Shown piece after piece: positions 1-11,639 of a stretch of DNA of 64,000 bases. The translations under genes and the position numbers were made by a program. The DNA is from Adiantum capillus-veneris (taxonomy: Eukaryota; Streptophyta; Polypodiopsida; Polypodiales; Pteridaceae), in assembly GCA_014529385.2 (NCBI GenBank), contig CM043945.1, forward strand, positions 94,710,112-94,774,111. The letters are read 5' to 3'. How positions within the stretch are numbered: position 1 is the stretch's first letter; every line of letters begins with the position of its first letter. The notes under the pieces are model-generated. The model saw only the letters and a list, made by a program, of their open reading frames with translations, was not told the origin of the DNA and ran no database searches.

Positions 1-641
1 TCTCCAAGCAAGTAGAGGTTGAGAGCCTACACCAACACTCTTGGCTATGGAGTGCAAATCCAACCAAGAGCCATGCTTCAATGCTTAAGGCTTGCCATCT
101 CCTTCTTCTTCATTACTATGCTATTATGTATGCTAGCAACAAGAGTATATAATGAGGAACTAATTCTTTCTCCTACGAAATGTTTCTTCTTCCTCTTCCC
201 TACCCTCATTCCCCGCTAGCTCTCTCCACCTTCGAAGGTGTTTGAGGTCTTGGGACTGAGGCTTGGGATAGTTAAAGCTTTCTTCAAGTTTATGTTATGT
301 TTGTGGTGCATGAAGCCTTCATCTTCATGGCATCACCTAGGTCACAAGGAACACAAAGACTGTATTGTAACAAGTCTCTCTTTCATGGGAGAAATCATAA
401 TACAAATGCCTATTGGAGGGGGACCGGCTCCACATAAATCCGGTCCTCAATTGTTGTCATGTTCTCTAAACTCTCTCTCTTGCAAAAGTATTGTCTATGC
501 CAAGTTAACTCATTGCTATGATTATGTTGCTATCTTCAATTATGTCTACCCGCTATGCTCACAAAATCATTTCTGAAAGTACTCTCATTAAATTCCGCTA
601 TTCTCAAATTGAATAGGCAAATTCCATTACAGTGAGGGTTA
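1..641. other. unassigned non-coding stretch, LTR-like
   Basis: No coding region is supported. On the plus strand there is a TATA-like GAGTATATAATGAG near 146, then a C/T-rich run and short T-rich stretches, which resembles the promoter half of an LTR. I find no second copy, no primer-binding site and no target duplication. The homology between element 1 and element G stops near 642, so this segment is probably a different repeat that truncates element 1. Confidence 0.3.
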
Positions 642-1403
642 ACACCAATCAAGCTGAGATTTCTCTTCCAGCTTAAGATTTTACATTGTGGCACTTTGAT
701 TTTTTGTTTGTTCGTTTTCAACATTTTAATTTTGTAACTTTGGGGGGTCATATAACACTGTTACCCTCCCCAGCTCATCACATTAGTAAACTCCCTTTAT
801 AATACTTAAGCTAAAGGTCAATAGGGTCAAGCCCACTAGAAAGCCCTAGTACATTTCACACAATGCTACCTAAATCGGATTAAGAAACCTAAGTACCATT
901 GATTATTAGGAAGGCATTCCCCATGGTATTAAGAGAAGATCTCTAACACCTAACTTGGTCAAACTAGCTTAGTCGAACTTGCTTGATTTTTAAACCTAGA
1001 CAAGTGATTATGACAAAAATTTACATTGAATTAAATGTTTGATACTAAGCAAATGTGCTGGATATTATGCTACCAATCACAATCAAAGCAGACAATCATA
1101 GATGCAAAAAAGATAAGGGGCAATGCTAATGGACAAGAACACCTGTTTGTGTTGATGGTCGCGCTTGATTTGAAGTGTAAATGAGAGAAAGATCCCATGA
1201 AGGTCCAAATTTTAACAACAGCAACACGTTCCTGTACACACTAAGAAACACAAAGAATACTCTAGGAGGCACATCAGTGGGAAAAAGGAACTTTGCTAAT
1301 CACTCAACTCTAAAACAGAAACACTCCTATCGTACTAATTCTACCTACCCTCCATCACTTGAGTGATGAGGATCAAAGGTGTTTAATGACATAGGTTTCT
1401 GTT
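642..1403 (-). other. 3' non-coding part of element 1
   Basis: Aligns with 61430..62220 of element G in reverse orientation. Shared blocks include CTTTGATCCTCATCACT, the AATACCATGGGGAATGCCTTCCTAAT region and TATAAAGGGAGTTTACTAATGTGATGAG. No ORF is supported. The match to G ends near 642. Confidence 0.6.
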
Positions 1404-2661
1404 TCAGTGTACCGAATGTGAATGTGTAGGTCTGGTCAATGTTTTGACTTTCATTGTGCATACTCGTTTGCTAATTGCTCTTGCTCTTTTTTTTTTTGGT
1501 GAGTATAAGGCTTTATATGTACATTCCCTAAGATTGGGAGATTGAGAGGTCACGGAGGAAGGTTGAGAGGGGAGTAAGTGAATGATAACTGTCAGCAAAC
1601 ACTCCCCCTTCCTTGGGTAGATCATACCGTTTGAAATGAGCTTGTCACCCTTTGAAACCAATTGCTCCAGTCGGTAATAGATGAGGATTTTTGCCAGTAG
1701 TTTTCTATTAACTTAGGTGCCTCATCGAGTTGCAAGGGTGGTAAGGTACTCTCCATGATTTTATTTGCAACATTGTTGTAGGTGGTGAACTTACAACGGG
1801 AGGTGTAAACTCTTTCTTGCTTGTATGATATGTATAATGGTAGGTGGAGGTTGTGTCGAAGCTTCTATTTCCGTATAGGAACTACATGAAGAGCAAGAAG
1901 CTTCATTTGATTCCCATGTCCTGATCTAGGTGGAACAAATTGTTCTTTCTTTGGTACCCAAACTAGCTCTGGAGCAGGTGTGTCGCATTCTGTGATTTTT
2001 TTTCTTTCCACGATCATCAATTTGTTTTGGAGCTATAGGATGGGGTGCACATGGCTCAGATGACATGTAAGAACACAATCTACGTTTTGGAACCCAGATT
2101 TGATCATTTCCTCGATAGTAGCCTTGGGCTTCCAATAGTCGTTTAGGAATCCAATGCCACGTTTTCTTACTTTTCTTGGAGAGAGTGGTATGTTTCTTTC
2201 AAGGCTTCTATTTTTTTAGCATCAGCCATGGTCGCTAAAGAAGATTTAGGGACCCACTTGTATGTTTTCTTCGTTATATTAGGATGAGTCTTGTCAGAAG
2301 CTATATGCATTGCTTGTAGCATATTTAAGGGTACGAGTGGTGGTATTTCATCCCCCTCGGGTGTTACCCAGGTCGTTCCCCTGTTTCCCCAAGTGTCTAT
2401 GGTTGCTGCTAGGTGGACCCAATCCACATTGTCCGACTCAGTCATCCCAGGTAGTACATCCATATAAGGAAAATCTTCCCCAACATCAGTGTCCGCTTTA
2501 CATGTGTAACAATACTGCCATGGGGCCGAGTGAAATGTGGTGTCATATCTATGATCAATTATAAACCTGTTTCCTAGGGGATGTGCTCGACCAGTTACAA
2601 GATGCACTCGAATGACAGAATCTTGGAACTGCAGGTAGACATGGTTTTTTAGACCAGTCAT
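1404..2661 (-). pseudogene. C-terminal W(V/I)PK-repeat region of element 1
   Basis: Downstream of the protease, three ORFs in different frames (2167..2661, 1926..2135, 1404..1661) match the last 220 residues of the element G protein. The phrases TKKTYKWVPK, WIPKRLLEAQGYY, QIWVPKRRLCSY and ELVWVPKKEQFVPP are readable, so the tetrapeptide W(V/I)PK recurs four times. It is followed by the terminal phrase VSKGDKLISNGMIYPRKG. I do not recognise the function. Basic charge and regularly placed Trp suggest nucleic acid binding, but that is a guess. Confidence 0.65.
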
Positions 2662-3343
2662 GCACCAATTTTGCTTCCCTCATGAAAGGACGTCCTAAGA
2701 TCATCTCCGATGCCATAGTGTGCTTGGAGGAATCCATAACAATGAAGGTAATTCTTATTTTATGTCCAAAGACCTTGATCTTGAGATCTTCTAGCATCCC
2801 AATAGGTTTAACAATAGACCCATTGGCCATCCTCACTACTATGGTTGTGGTTGCAAGGTGAGGTCTTCCCATAGTTTCCCAACAATTTTTAGTCACAATG
2901 CTAACCCCAACGCCACCATCAAGGATTCCCTTCACAGTTAATCCCTTAGTAGTGATTGGTATGGTCGCATTGGATTCATCACCCTCAAAGTATTGTCCCA
3001 ACTTGTTAACAGGTATTTCTATAACAAGGTTCTCATCTAGGTTGGGTTGTGGATCTATGTATTCCTCCTCTATTGGCATCTCCCCAGCTCCATCCATTTG
3101 TGCAAATTGTGGTAGCCCAAACTTCAGTTCTCCATTGAGGAAGGCTCAAAGAGCTGAGACTACCTCAGGGTCTTTACATAGTTTGGACATGATGGTGGTT
3201 CTAACTTCTGAAGACATGAAATCCATCAATTTGGCAATGTTTAACGACACCTTTTGGCCTTGAGTCCCTTGACGTGGGGAAGATGGGATCTCCATTTCTT
3301 CGATAGAATCAGGTAGTCCCTGTGTAAACATTCTTTCCATCAA
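2555..3343 (-). pseudogene. retropepsin-like protease region of element 1
   Basis: Aspartic protease that would cleave Gag. The fragment at 2555..3097 shows the fold: VKGILDGGVGVSIVT as the active-site loop, a hydrophobic strand, then MILGRPFM near the end, which matches the family pattern (I)LGRP(F/W)(M/L). The loop reads DGG instead of the usual DTG or DSG. The ORF at 3146..3343 upstream is a separate frame and probably belongs to the linker from Gag. Element G keeps DTG at the equivalent place. Confidence 0.7.
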
Positions 3344-3847
3344 GAAGTGAGTACGCCCACTTTCCCATGACTTTAAGTCACTTTCTTCTTGGATGATACT
3401 AGGTATGGCTAAGGGTCTATGGTCTTGTGAGGTTGGGGTTGAGGGAATACGGTGTCTAATCTGGATCTTCCTAGGTGCTGGTTCTAGATCCTTTGGGTAT
3501 CTTCTACCAAACTCCTTAATTGCTTGACCGCTCGATCTCCTCTGTAGGGTTTGGATAAGTTCCTATCTTCTTTCTTGGATCCTTGCCATTGTGGCTCATG
3601 AAGATCTTCCTTGTTGGTTTCTATCCTAGTGGTCGTTTTGGTCTCCATGGTTTCACCTGAATTAGAATCTTCTTCAGCGTTGTTCATATATACGGGGTAA
3701 GCACCAGTCCCTATGTTGGTCTTTGAACTGGGCTGACTTCGCTGCTATTTGCGATCTCGTTCTCTCGTGTTTTCTTTTTTTCAGAGATTGGGCAATTGAT
3801 GCTGTGTCTCTTTCCTCAAGAATATAATTTTGTTTTTGTAGCATCAA

Positions 3848-6800
3848 TCATGTGAGTACGTTTACTGGTACCACGGGTGTACTTGGTGATGGCTCCTCGG
3901 TAACTTCAATCAAGTTTAATGGCGTGATCTTCGGTGCATTTGGATTATTTGGACATTGGGCAATCAAATGATCTATGCCACATCGATTACACATGAGTAT
4001 CGGCATTGTAGACGTGCTCGGTTGATTGGTTTGCATTAGTGTGGCGTTCTTTTGTAGCCTAATAGGACACTCGGCTACACGATGTGGACCTCCACACTCA
4101 TAGCATTGAAGAGGTGGTCTCTAAGCAGTGTAGTTGATATTTTGGCCTCTTGCTGCAAGAGCAGCTACTTGATATACAGGTTTGACTTGTCCCCAATAGT
4201 CCTCCATGTAGTATTGTGGACTTTCTTCAAGCACATCCATCCCATAGGCGATATTAGGATCTATATCTTCCTCACAACCTTCCAAACAAGAAATAGATGA
4301 CTCACAACCCACTTGATTCACAGAAGTGATTCTCGGATGTGGTGGTTGCGGTCCTAGCACTGGAGGTGGTAAGGGTGTTATTTGAACAACATTTTGGGCC
4401 CTGGGGACCATGTGTTGTGTTGTTTGTTCAAGAGGTGGGGCCGGCATCAATGCAGGCACTCGAGGTGTGTCTTCCCATGCTAAGGTTGGTCTATTGGCCA
4501 TCGCGTGCTTAAATACTATGCAATCTTTAGCTTGATGACCATACCTTCCACATGCATTGTAGTTCCCATTGAATTTTACTCTAAAAGTAGGGCATTCACT
4601 GGTACTATGCGGTCCATAGCATACTGAGCACCATTGCTGCTCCCTTCTTGGATACATATGATTGTTTTGCGGAGCACGACTGTCTCACTCTCTTGAATAG
4701 CCTTGGTGAGATCTGCTAAAGTCATCTCAAATATCTTTGGCTCCTTAGCAATAGGCTTTAGGGTCATTGGCTGATATCCCGATGCTTGCGAGCTAATAGA
4801 TTTAGTCTCAACAAACACTCTTTCTCCTTGAATCATTAAGTTATCCTCCAATTGGATCGCATTGGTGGTGACTGCTTCCCAATGGTGATACCTCTAATGA
4901 CTAGGCCATTGTAAATATCCTCATGTCGTAATCCCCTAATGAATCTATCAAGCAATTGGTTATTGTTGAAGCGCTCATTTGGATTACAACGATAATTCAA
5001 ATGCTTCAAGCGACTTATAAAGTCTCTCACCGACTCTCCTTCCTCTCCTTGGGTTTTCTAGAGCTGAGAGGCTACACCCCAAAGCACTCCCTCTCGTATG
5101 TATTCTTTTAAGAACAGTCTCCTAAGAGTAGGGTACATCATTTTTTTTTTCCACCCTTAGGGTTCTATGCCAATCCCCAGCCTTTCCACTTAAGGTTAGG
5201 CTTAAAGCATTGCTCTTATGTAGGTCATTGTGTTCTCCTAGAGAATCGCATATTTGTTCAAACACTTCGATATGCTTTCTCACATCCCCGTCTCCACTAA
5301 ATTTTTTGTGTGAGCCTGGCTATTTGTACTGCCTTACTTCTAGGCTCTCTATCAGGCGTGTTACGCATATTCTCAGCAATAGATCGACCAATAGCTTGAG
5401 CAAATGTTGCCAAGTCACCTAAGTGAGCAGGCACTGTGGGTGAAGGTGCTCCAGAGACTACATGTGGAGTAGGTATTGGCATTGGGCTTGGCACATAGGA
5501 AGCCCTTGGGTTCCACGTTGGGTACGATGTTGTGCCATGTGGTGGTCCATAGTTCATATGGGTGGCCCTAGGCATAGCAGATGTCGGATGTGACATGCTA
5601 ATGCTAGCCGGTATAGTCCCATGGAAATAAGAACTTGTGTATTGTGGTTGTGGAGCATAGGTAGTTGAAACAATGGGAGGGGTAGGGACTACATGAGTGT
5701 GATGACCTATAGGTGCATACGATTGGTACACACTTGTAGATACTGTTGCAGGCATTGAGCTACCATGTAGTGGTGCTTTACTAACAAATGAGGTCCATGG
5801 AATGTTTCTTGGCATGCCCCTCATTGGGGTAGGCATGGTAGCCGTGGTGTCATCAAGGGAAAGATGAGTTAGACCGGAAAGATGAAGCTATCACTTGTGG
5901 GCTCAGATTGCACTGAGACCCCTGGAGAAACAACATATGGGGGATCCATCGGACTTACCGAGGGAGTCTCCATTTACGATAAGGTCGGTTGTTTAGCCTT
6001 CCCTGTATCCAAGAATCTCATGAGACCCGTTGAAGGCATGTGGATCCCCTTGTTCTGTCTCTCTAACTCAATGACCCTATGGATGACCTCACAAACTCTT
6101 TGTTGTTGATCCTCTACACTAGTAGCACCCATTGTGGATTGTAGAACATCTAATCAACCCACATGATAGGTGTGACTTGTGTATAGGTCGGTCAAAGTCT
6201 CTGTTTGTAATTCGTCCTCCCAGTTCTCATTTAAGAACACTCCATCTAGGATTGAGGTGCTAGGGGTGTCCTTTGAGCTAGATGCAATGTTGCTTTCTAG
6301 GGATTGGCCATTAGCGGTTGCTAAATCAGGAGCACTTGATTGCTCTCTTAGCAAGGATATTGACATAGGAGCTTTCGCTTTTAACTATCTTTGTTGCTCC
6401 GCCTTGCGTAAGCTCTCGACTTCCTTTTCCCTCGCTGCAAGGATATATCGCTCAACCTCTTGCACTTCGGCAAGGCTTCTACCTTCGGTAATATGACCTC
6501 GGAGGGAAATAACGCTGAAGAGTCAGGAGGTGCAGTGAATGAAGTATTCACATGCATATTCTCTAACGGTATAGGGTCTACGTTTGTCACGAATGGAGAA
6601 TTTACTTTCCCACCCCCCTCATTTACATCATTAACTCCATGTTCGGAGCGAGTGGCTCTACTAAAGGTTTCCTTCAGGCGGCTAAGCACGCTCGGCCCGG
6701 ACCGCGGGCCAATGGCATGCATGTCTTGGCTTGAGCTATCGGGATTAGGCATTGGGAAACCCTCCATGACGTCGTAGTCAGAGGAAGAGTCACTAGCCGC

Positions 6801-6941
6801 TATGTTCGGGTTTTGGTTTGTACTACCTTGGGTCCCCGCTGAGGGTCCAGAACCTAAAGTAGGTGGATATTGAGAACTCGCGTAAGTCAAAATTCTCTCT
6901 AGTTGCTCCGTCTCTAGGACACAACCAGAGCGCAAATGCAT
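3848..6941 (-). pseudogene. broken gag of element 1
   Basis: Structural (capsid) protein of the element. The N terminus (6381..6941) begins MHLRSG, an LRSG start typical of plant gypsy Gag, and is shared with element G. A Pro/Tyr-rich stretch follows at 5297..5836. Then comes the retrotransposon gag core near 4836..5297, with the phrases HIEVFEQICDSLGEH, AGDWHRTL and LLDRFIRGLRHED. Two Cys/His knuckles follow: CSVCYGPHSTSECP and CGRYGHQAKDC at 4121..4657, and CNRCGIDHLIAQCP at 3848..4036. The pieces lie in different frames with stops between them, so no intact protein is made. Confidence 0.8.
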
Positions 6942-7707
6942 GTGCCTTTGGCACCCTACAAACGTCGGCGAATAACCTCGAAGGTTAACCGCTTACTTTT
7001 TTAAGCGTCCATTTTCACTCGTGTTTTTTACGTTTTTTTAATGTTTTTTAATGTTTGATTAAAGTGTGTGATAGCTCGAAATGAGCGTATCACTTAGAGG
7101 GTCGCTGTGTGCTTTACAGCACAATTTTTGGGCATCTGACATTCCGTTGGTCCTCAAAAAATCGATTTTTAGCTACGTGTGAAGCTAAAAATTCGTTTTT
7201 TTCTAAAAGGTGACTGAGGCTTAGGCCTGAGCGTGAGCTTGGCTTGGATCTGGGAGATATTCCCGATCCAGGTCCTACCTTTAAATTATTATTATTTTTT
7301 ATTTTTTTTTAATTTTTATTTTTTTAATAAAAGGATAAGGTCGCCACGGCTTGCACGAGAGCACACACACACTCTATCTACCTACTTCTAACTAATACAC
7401 CTACTGTTACACACTCTATTAACTCTCACTAATCTACTTCCTACTTACTGTACATAGAAAACTAACTACCTTAATACACAAAGAATAAACACAATACCTT
7501 TTAAATCTCCATTAACAAAGAAAACTTACAACCTTAATACACAGAGAATAAACACAGTACCTTTGAAAACTCCATTAACAAAAAAAACACACAATATAAC
7601 ACCAAATCCCTCTTCTCAACACGCACACACTCCTTCCCTACCTTTCCTATAATTGAAATTGCACCACGGAGAAGCACAGAGTGCTACTCGAGCTTAATGC
7701 ATGGCAT
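6942..7707 (-). other. untranslated leader of element 1
   Basis: Sequence between the primer site and the first Gag ATG. It is A/T-rich with runs of T and A, and holds no supported gene. The part near 7060..7140 (CGACCCTCTAAGTG and TTTCGAGCTATCACA on the minus strand) has a match in the leader of element G near 59560..59610. Confidence 0.6.
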
Positions 7708-7724
7708 TCCCCGGCAACGGCCCA
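7708..7724 (-). other. primer-binding site, tRNA-Asp type
   Basis: The minus strand reads TGGGCCGTTGCCGGGGA four bases after the LTR end. This differs by one base from TGGCGCCGTTGCCGGGGA truncated to 17, the complement of the plant tRNA-Asp 3' end as I recall it. This primer type is common in Athila/Tat-like Ty3/gypsy elements. Confidence 0.75.
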
Positions 7725-7728
7725 AAAA

Positions 7729-8327
7729 TGTGCGCGTAAGTCGCACATGTCAATGCAAGGAACTTGCCGATACACCGCGTGCGAGCCACAAATGGCTCCA
7801 AGCACACAACAAGCCTAAACTAGTAAGCTCAAAGATGGCGTTGGTGTGTCACTCACCGCTTTACACTTGCTTCGTGGAGGATTCCTCGTCGCGAAGAAGA
7901 AGGAGCCGCTGCTTCGCCGCGCTCAACTGCTTCGCTGCTGCCGTGCCGTCGTCGCAATGCTCGATCGCACACACACACACTCTCTCTCTCTCTCACGCAT
8001 ATACACACACAAGGAGATGAAGAAGAAGAAGATGGAGATGGAGCAAGAGCACTCTTCTATTGCACAAATGAGAGAATGAGTGAATTTTAAGTTTAGTTGA
8101 CTTTTATATGAGCTCGTCCCATTCACACTTGGGCGCCCATGCTTAGCCAACTAATCCTTTGAATGTTCCAGTTAGAGTGCGCCTCTCAGCGACGATCACT
8201 CTTATCCTTTTCTTATTGGACCGACAAGCCCGGTACCTGACTCTACCAAATAAATAATACAATGTCCGCCGTGGGTTAGAATGTCCGTCGTAGGTGATAG
8301 GGTGTCTGTGATCCGTGAGGGTTAACA
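7729..8327 (-). repeat. 5' LTR of element 1
   Basis: 599 bp, starting TGTTAACCCTCACGG and ending GCGCACA on the minus strand. It aligns along its length with the LTRs of element G (58129..58703). Shared landmarks are the ATAAAAG TATA-like box, a GT/GA microsatellite, and the CGATCGAGCATT and GTGAGTGACACACC blocks. No target duplication can be tested because the partner LTR is missing. Confidence 0.85.
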
Positions 8328-8934
8328 TGTATGCAAAGGTGCAGCTGCTTGGAGGGGAACTCTAGTGATGCTGGCATTAGCAATTGACCAAGGGGGGTGG
8401 GGCAATGCTGATAGCAACAGTGAGCATGTGAACGTGAGCGTGCGGTTACAAGATTGGACGAAGAGAACCAAAGCGATGGGTATGCTATGCTGAATAGGAA
8501 GCAAACGTGCAGAGGTGGGGGGTACAACAAACGTAGGAATGCTGAATAGGACCAAAGCGGTGGGTATGCTATGCTATGCTGAATAAGAAGCAAACGTGCA
8601 GAGGTGGGGGGGTACAACAAACGTAGGAATGTGCTTCACCTCGTTTTCCTTCTAGATAAAAGATTCCAAAGGCATCGAATCTTAAAAATTAATAGGTTTC
8701 TTTTAAAATGGACCGAAATAGGTATAGATGACAATTTGATTGGTATAGCTTGAATAGACAAGGCTTGGCATAGCTAGATATGTCTCTAAAACCATCTTGA
8801 TTTTGCTCAAGAGCCAAGGGTGGTTATACGACTTATTTGGAAAAGGGTTTGTTGATATGGTCCTACAAAGATTCTAAACTATACGACAATGACGCTAGAA
8901 TCTAACTTTCAAATTAAAAAAAAAAAAAAAATGT
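8328..8934. repeat. spacer with an 83-bp tandem duplication
   Basis: No gene is seen. Two adjacent near-identical copies of an about 83 bp unit occupy roughly 8466..8549 and 8550..8632. Each contains TGGGTATGCTATGCTGAATA, AGCAAACGTGCAGAGGTGGG and GTACAACAAACGTAGGAATG. The rest is A/T-rich with a 15-base A run at 8919..8933. Confidence 0.6.
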
Positions 8935-9612
8935 ATGTACCAAAACTATATGGTTGATTTATTTTAACGACCTTTGGTTGGTCCAAGGTCAATTTTTTCT
9001 AAGTCTTATGTATTCCAAAGAGGTTGCATCAAAAAGATATAGCACATCTCTTTTGCACACCATTTCTATTAAAAAAATGTTAGCATGTCCGTATGGACAA
9101 GCAATCCAAAGGATTGTCTTTATTGAAATATCAGTGGGAAGAAGTCATGGAGAATATTTGGAAGCCAAAGTGGCCGCACTTTATGAAGAATTTTTTGTGG
9201 CAGGTGATGTGGGGTGCTCTATCGACGGGCATGAAAATCCAAGAAAGAGGAATTGGGTCTGATCATTGCTTGGTGTGCATGGCTAGTGAAGATCTAGCCC
9301 ACCTTTTCATGGAATGCCAGGCGATCAGAGACCTGGCAAGAAAAATATGTAAGAGGATCTGAAGGACATGACCGATCAGGTTCTTCAAGACATATTTGTT
9401 CCTTGGTGGCAAGAAGATGGGTAGCCTTGCTCTTCTTATCTACACTCAAACTATCAGGTACTTCTTCTTTCACATGGTTGATTTACTTTCGCATATACCA
9501 AAACTACATGGTTCATTTACTTAAACCACCTTTGGTTGGTCCACGGTCAATTTTTCCTGAGTCTTATGTATTTCAAAGAGGTTGCGTCAAAAGGATATAG
9601 CACAACTTTTTT
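8935..9612. repeat. pair of about 125-bp direct repeats flanking a LINE scrap
   Basis: Copies at about 8935..9061 and 9490..9612 share ACCAAAACTA(T/C)ATGGTT, ACCTTTGGTTGGTCCA(A/C)GGT, TCTTATGTATT and CAAAGAGGTTGC(A/G)TCAAAA, in the same order. Identity is about 85 percent by eye. They bracket the LINE fragment. They are too long for a LINE target duplication and have no TG..CA ends. Confidence 0.6.
9062..9480 (+). pseudogene. LINE reverse transcriptase C-terminal fragment
   Basis: Readable 89-residue stretch at 9093..9359 containing WKPKWPHFMKNFLWQVMWGAL, KIQERGIGSDHCLVC and EDLAHLFMEC. This is the zinc-binding region that follows the reverse transcriptase in plant L1-type LINEs (zf-RVT). 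It is very close to the same region of the LINE at 53206..56741, with the shared phrase KIQERGIGSD. The homology continues past the stop to about 9480 (LFLGGKK, YFFFH). Only this part of the element is present. Confidence 0.8.
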
Positions 9613-10141
9613 CTTTGGCACCTCAAGGCTCGGCTTGAGCTTGAGGTTGTTTTATAAATTTTATGATGTGCTCAATACAATAGGAGGGATTTTTTTGGGG
9701 GAAATGAGCAAAATACCCCTCTAATTTCTGGAACCCCTACAGTTTCAAAAATTCTCTAAATACCCATGTATCTATTTTGGTTGGATTTTCTAAGCTTTAT
9801 TCCTTTTAGAGAATTGAGATCCGTTTTCAAGTGCTTGGAGAAGAGAGGGAGGTCGGTAATTGACGACCAATCTATTCTTAACACTATATGCCTATACAAT
9901 GTTCAAGGTACCACTTTTGTTTTACATGAATCACATCAGAATGATATAATAGTATGACACTATTTTGCACTAGGCTCTTTAAAACTTTGGTTTGCTCAAA
10001 TGCCCCTTTTTTAAGCGTTAATAAATTATTTTATCTTTAAAAGAAGGGACATTCCTACCAATGGTTGAGAGGCAGCCCATTCTATGTCTTGCTGGGCCAA
10101 AAGGAGAGGGGAAGGGAGGGGGGGGGGGGGGGGGGGGGGGG
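9613..10141. other. A/T-rich spacer ending in a poly-G tract
   Basis: No gene is supported. A G-rich run occupies about 10105..10141 (26 consecutive G near the end), immediately before the first unit of the tandem repeat. Short proline-rich ORFs on the minus strand here are translations of this run. Confidence 0.6.
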
Positions 10142-11189
10142 CACCTAGATGAATTCAGGATAAGCCCAAATTCACCTTTAAAGAAAGTGCAGGGTATAGA
10201 CTCATGGTAGCCATCCACAAGTTAATATACCCCTCTGCTCCATAATACATAGTATTCACTAAATAATGACACCCCCACTAGCGTCGTCGGTGACTAATAG
10301 TGGATGCACAACTAGCTACTGAAATATGCCCCCAAACACTCGCACCACACACAAAGATCTTCGTATTGAGCTTCTGGCTTAACTCAGAGATGCAGGGCGA
10401 ACTTAGTCATAATGAAGCCTAGCACTAAAACAAGCAATACATAGGAAAAATTAGCACAAAAATAAGGTAGTTGATAGGCATGCACACCACACAAGATAGA
10501 AAGAATTAACACAATATAAATTGGTCTTAACTCGGGCAAAATCTTCACTATGTGAAATGTGCATGTCCCCTTTACAATTAAAAAACTATACCTAGATGAA
10601 TCCAAGATAAGCCCAAATTCACCTTTAAAGGAAAGTAAAAGGCATAGACTGGTCGTCATTCACAAGTCAACATAACCATTAGTTCGATCATGCTTGGTAT
10701 TAACTAAATATTATGACATCCCGAAAAACAACGTCAATGCCAAATAGTGGGTGTAGAACTTTCCTGTTACAACTCTAGGGATGCAAGGTAGACTCAGCCA
10801 TAATAAAGCCTAGAGCTAGAAGAAGTATTAAATAGGGTAAATTAGCACAAAAATAAGGTAGTTGATGGGGCATGGACGCCACACAAGATAGTAAAAAATT
10901 AAAACAATATAAACTTGTCATAACCAGACAGAAAACTTCACTTCACATGATGTGAAGTCTGCATGTCGCATATATGACTAAAAGGTATGCATAGATGAAT
11001 CCATGGTAAGCCCATATTCACCTTTAAAGTGAAAGGTACACACTCATGATAGTCATCCATAAATCAACATAACCATCAACTCCACCATGCATAGTATTGA
11101 CTAAATACTACGATATCCCCACTAGTATCGTTTATGTCCAATAGTGGATGTTGAACTAGGTACTAATATATGTGGACACAATCATCCCC

Positions 11190-11220
<31 letters not shown>

Positions 11221-11263
11221 ACACTAGCAAACACCAATACAAAGATCTACATATTGAGTTGTG
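10142..11263. repeat. tandem repeat of 400-450 bp units, first part
   Basis: Units begin near 10142, 10589 and 10989 with TAGATGAAT(C/T)C followed by AAGCCCA(A/T)ATTCACCTTTAAAG. Each carries GTATT(G/C/A)ACTAAATA, AAAATTAGCACAAAAATAAGGTAGTTGAT and CACACAAGATAG in the same order. Spacing is 447 then 400 bp. Each unit has a C-rich spot next to CA repeats, which in the third has grown to about 20 C followed by (AC)n at 11187..11222. The array is interrupted at 11264 by element E2. Confidence 0.75.
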
Positions 11264-11568
11264 GAATGAGTTGAATGTGTTTAGACATATATTCCAGGTT
11301 GGCAGCTAGAGTTAGTTCAGTTCAGACTAAGACCTCAAATCAGACTTCAGTATACTAAAAGATAGAACTAGAACTGGAAATATGAAAGACACAAGAAACG
11401 ACAAATGGAACTGGAATTGTATGGAGTCAGTACTGAATGAGCTTCCAGGTTAATGAAAGTACAAAGTACATCAACCAGTGGCTCAAGATACAATTATCAA
11501 GCTTGGGGTTAGGGACTCAGGAATTGGATCTAGACTCTAGGCTTTTGCATATCAGGTATCAGAGCACA
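11264..11568 (-). repeat. 3' LTR of E2, truncated
   Basis: About 300 bp matching 15626..15950. Compared with the right LTR it lacks the outermost 60 bp and the part beyond 15950. A plus-strand GGTATCAGAGC at its right edge is part of a shared ATATCAGGTATC string, not a primer site. Confidence 0.55.
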
Positions 11569-11639
11569 CCCATCCTTAGCTCAATCTAGAGCATGGGTCC
11601 CATTGGGTGTTGATCCGCCTACTGTCGATCCGGTGTTAG

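Larger units (their letters stand above)
642..8327 (-). mobile_element. element 1: degenerate Ty3/gypsy-type Gag-protease element without pol
   Basis: A minus-strand LTR element reading from 8327 to about 642. In order it has a 5' LTR (7729..8327), a tRNA-Asp-type primer site, a leader, Gag with zinc knuckles, a protease domain, a W(V/I)PK-repeat region and a long 3' non-coding part. No reverse transcriptase, RNase H or integrase is seen. The parts common to both are clearly homologous to young element G at 58129..63591. Element G lacks most of Gag and so looks like a deletion derivative of this layout. The 3' LTR is absent. Coding regions carry many frameshifts and stops. The class resembles non-autonomous terminal-repeat elements that keep gag. 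Confidence 0.8.

Noticed and set aside
625-645. Reverse complement of TGTTAACCCTCAC, the start of the element 1 and G LTR, as a possible 3' LTR of element 1
   Set aside because: Only 13 bases match. The bases beyond (TGTAATGG) do not follow the LTR, and there is no polypurine tract before it.
11545-11560. GGTATCAGAGC on the plus strand as a primer site
   Set aside because: All coding remnants of E2 are on the minus strand, and the other LTR has the same ATATCAGGTATC context without a primer site.
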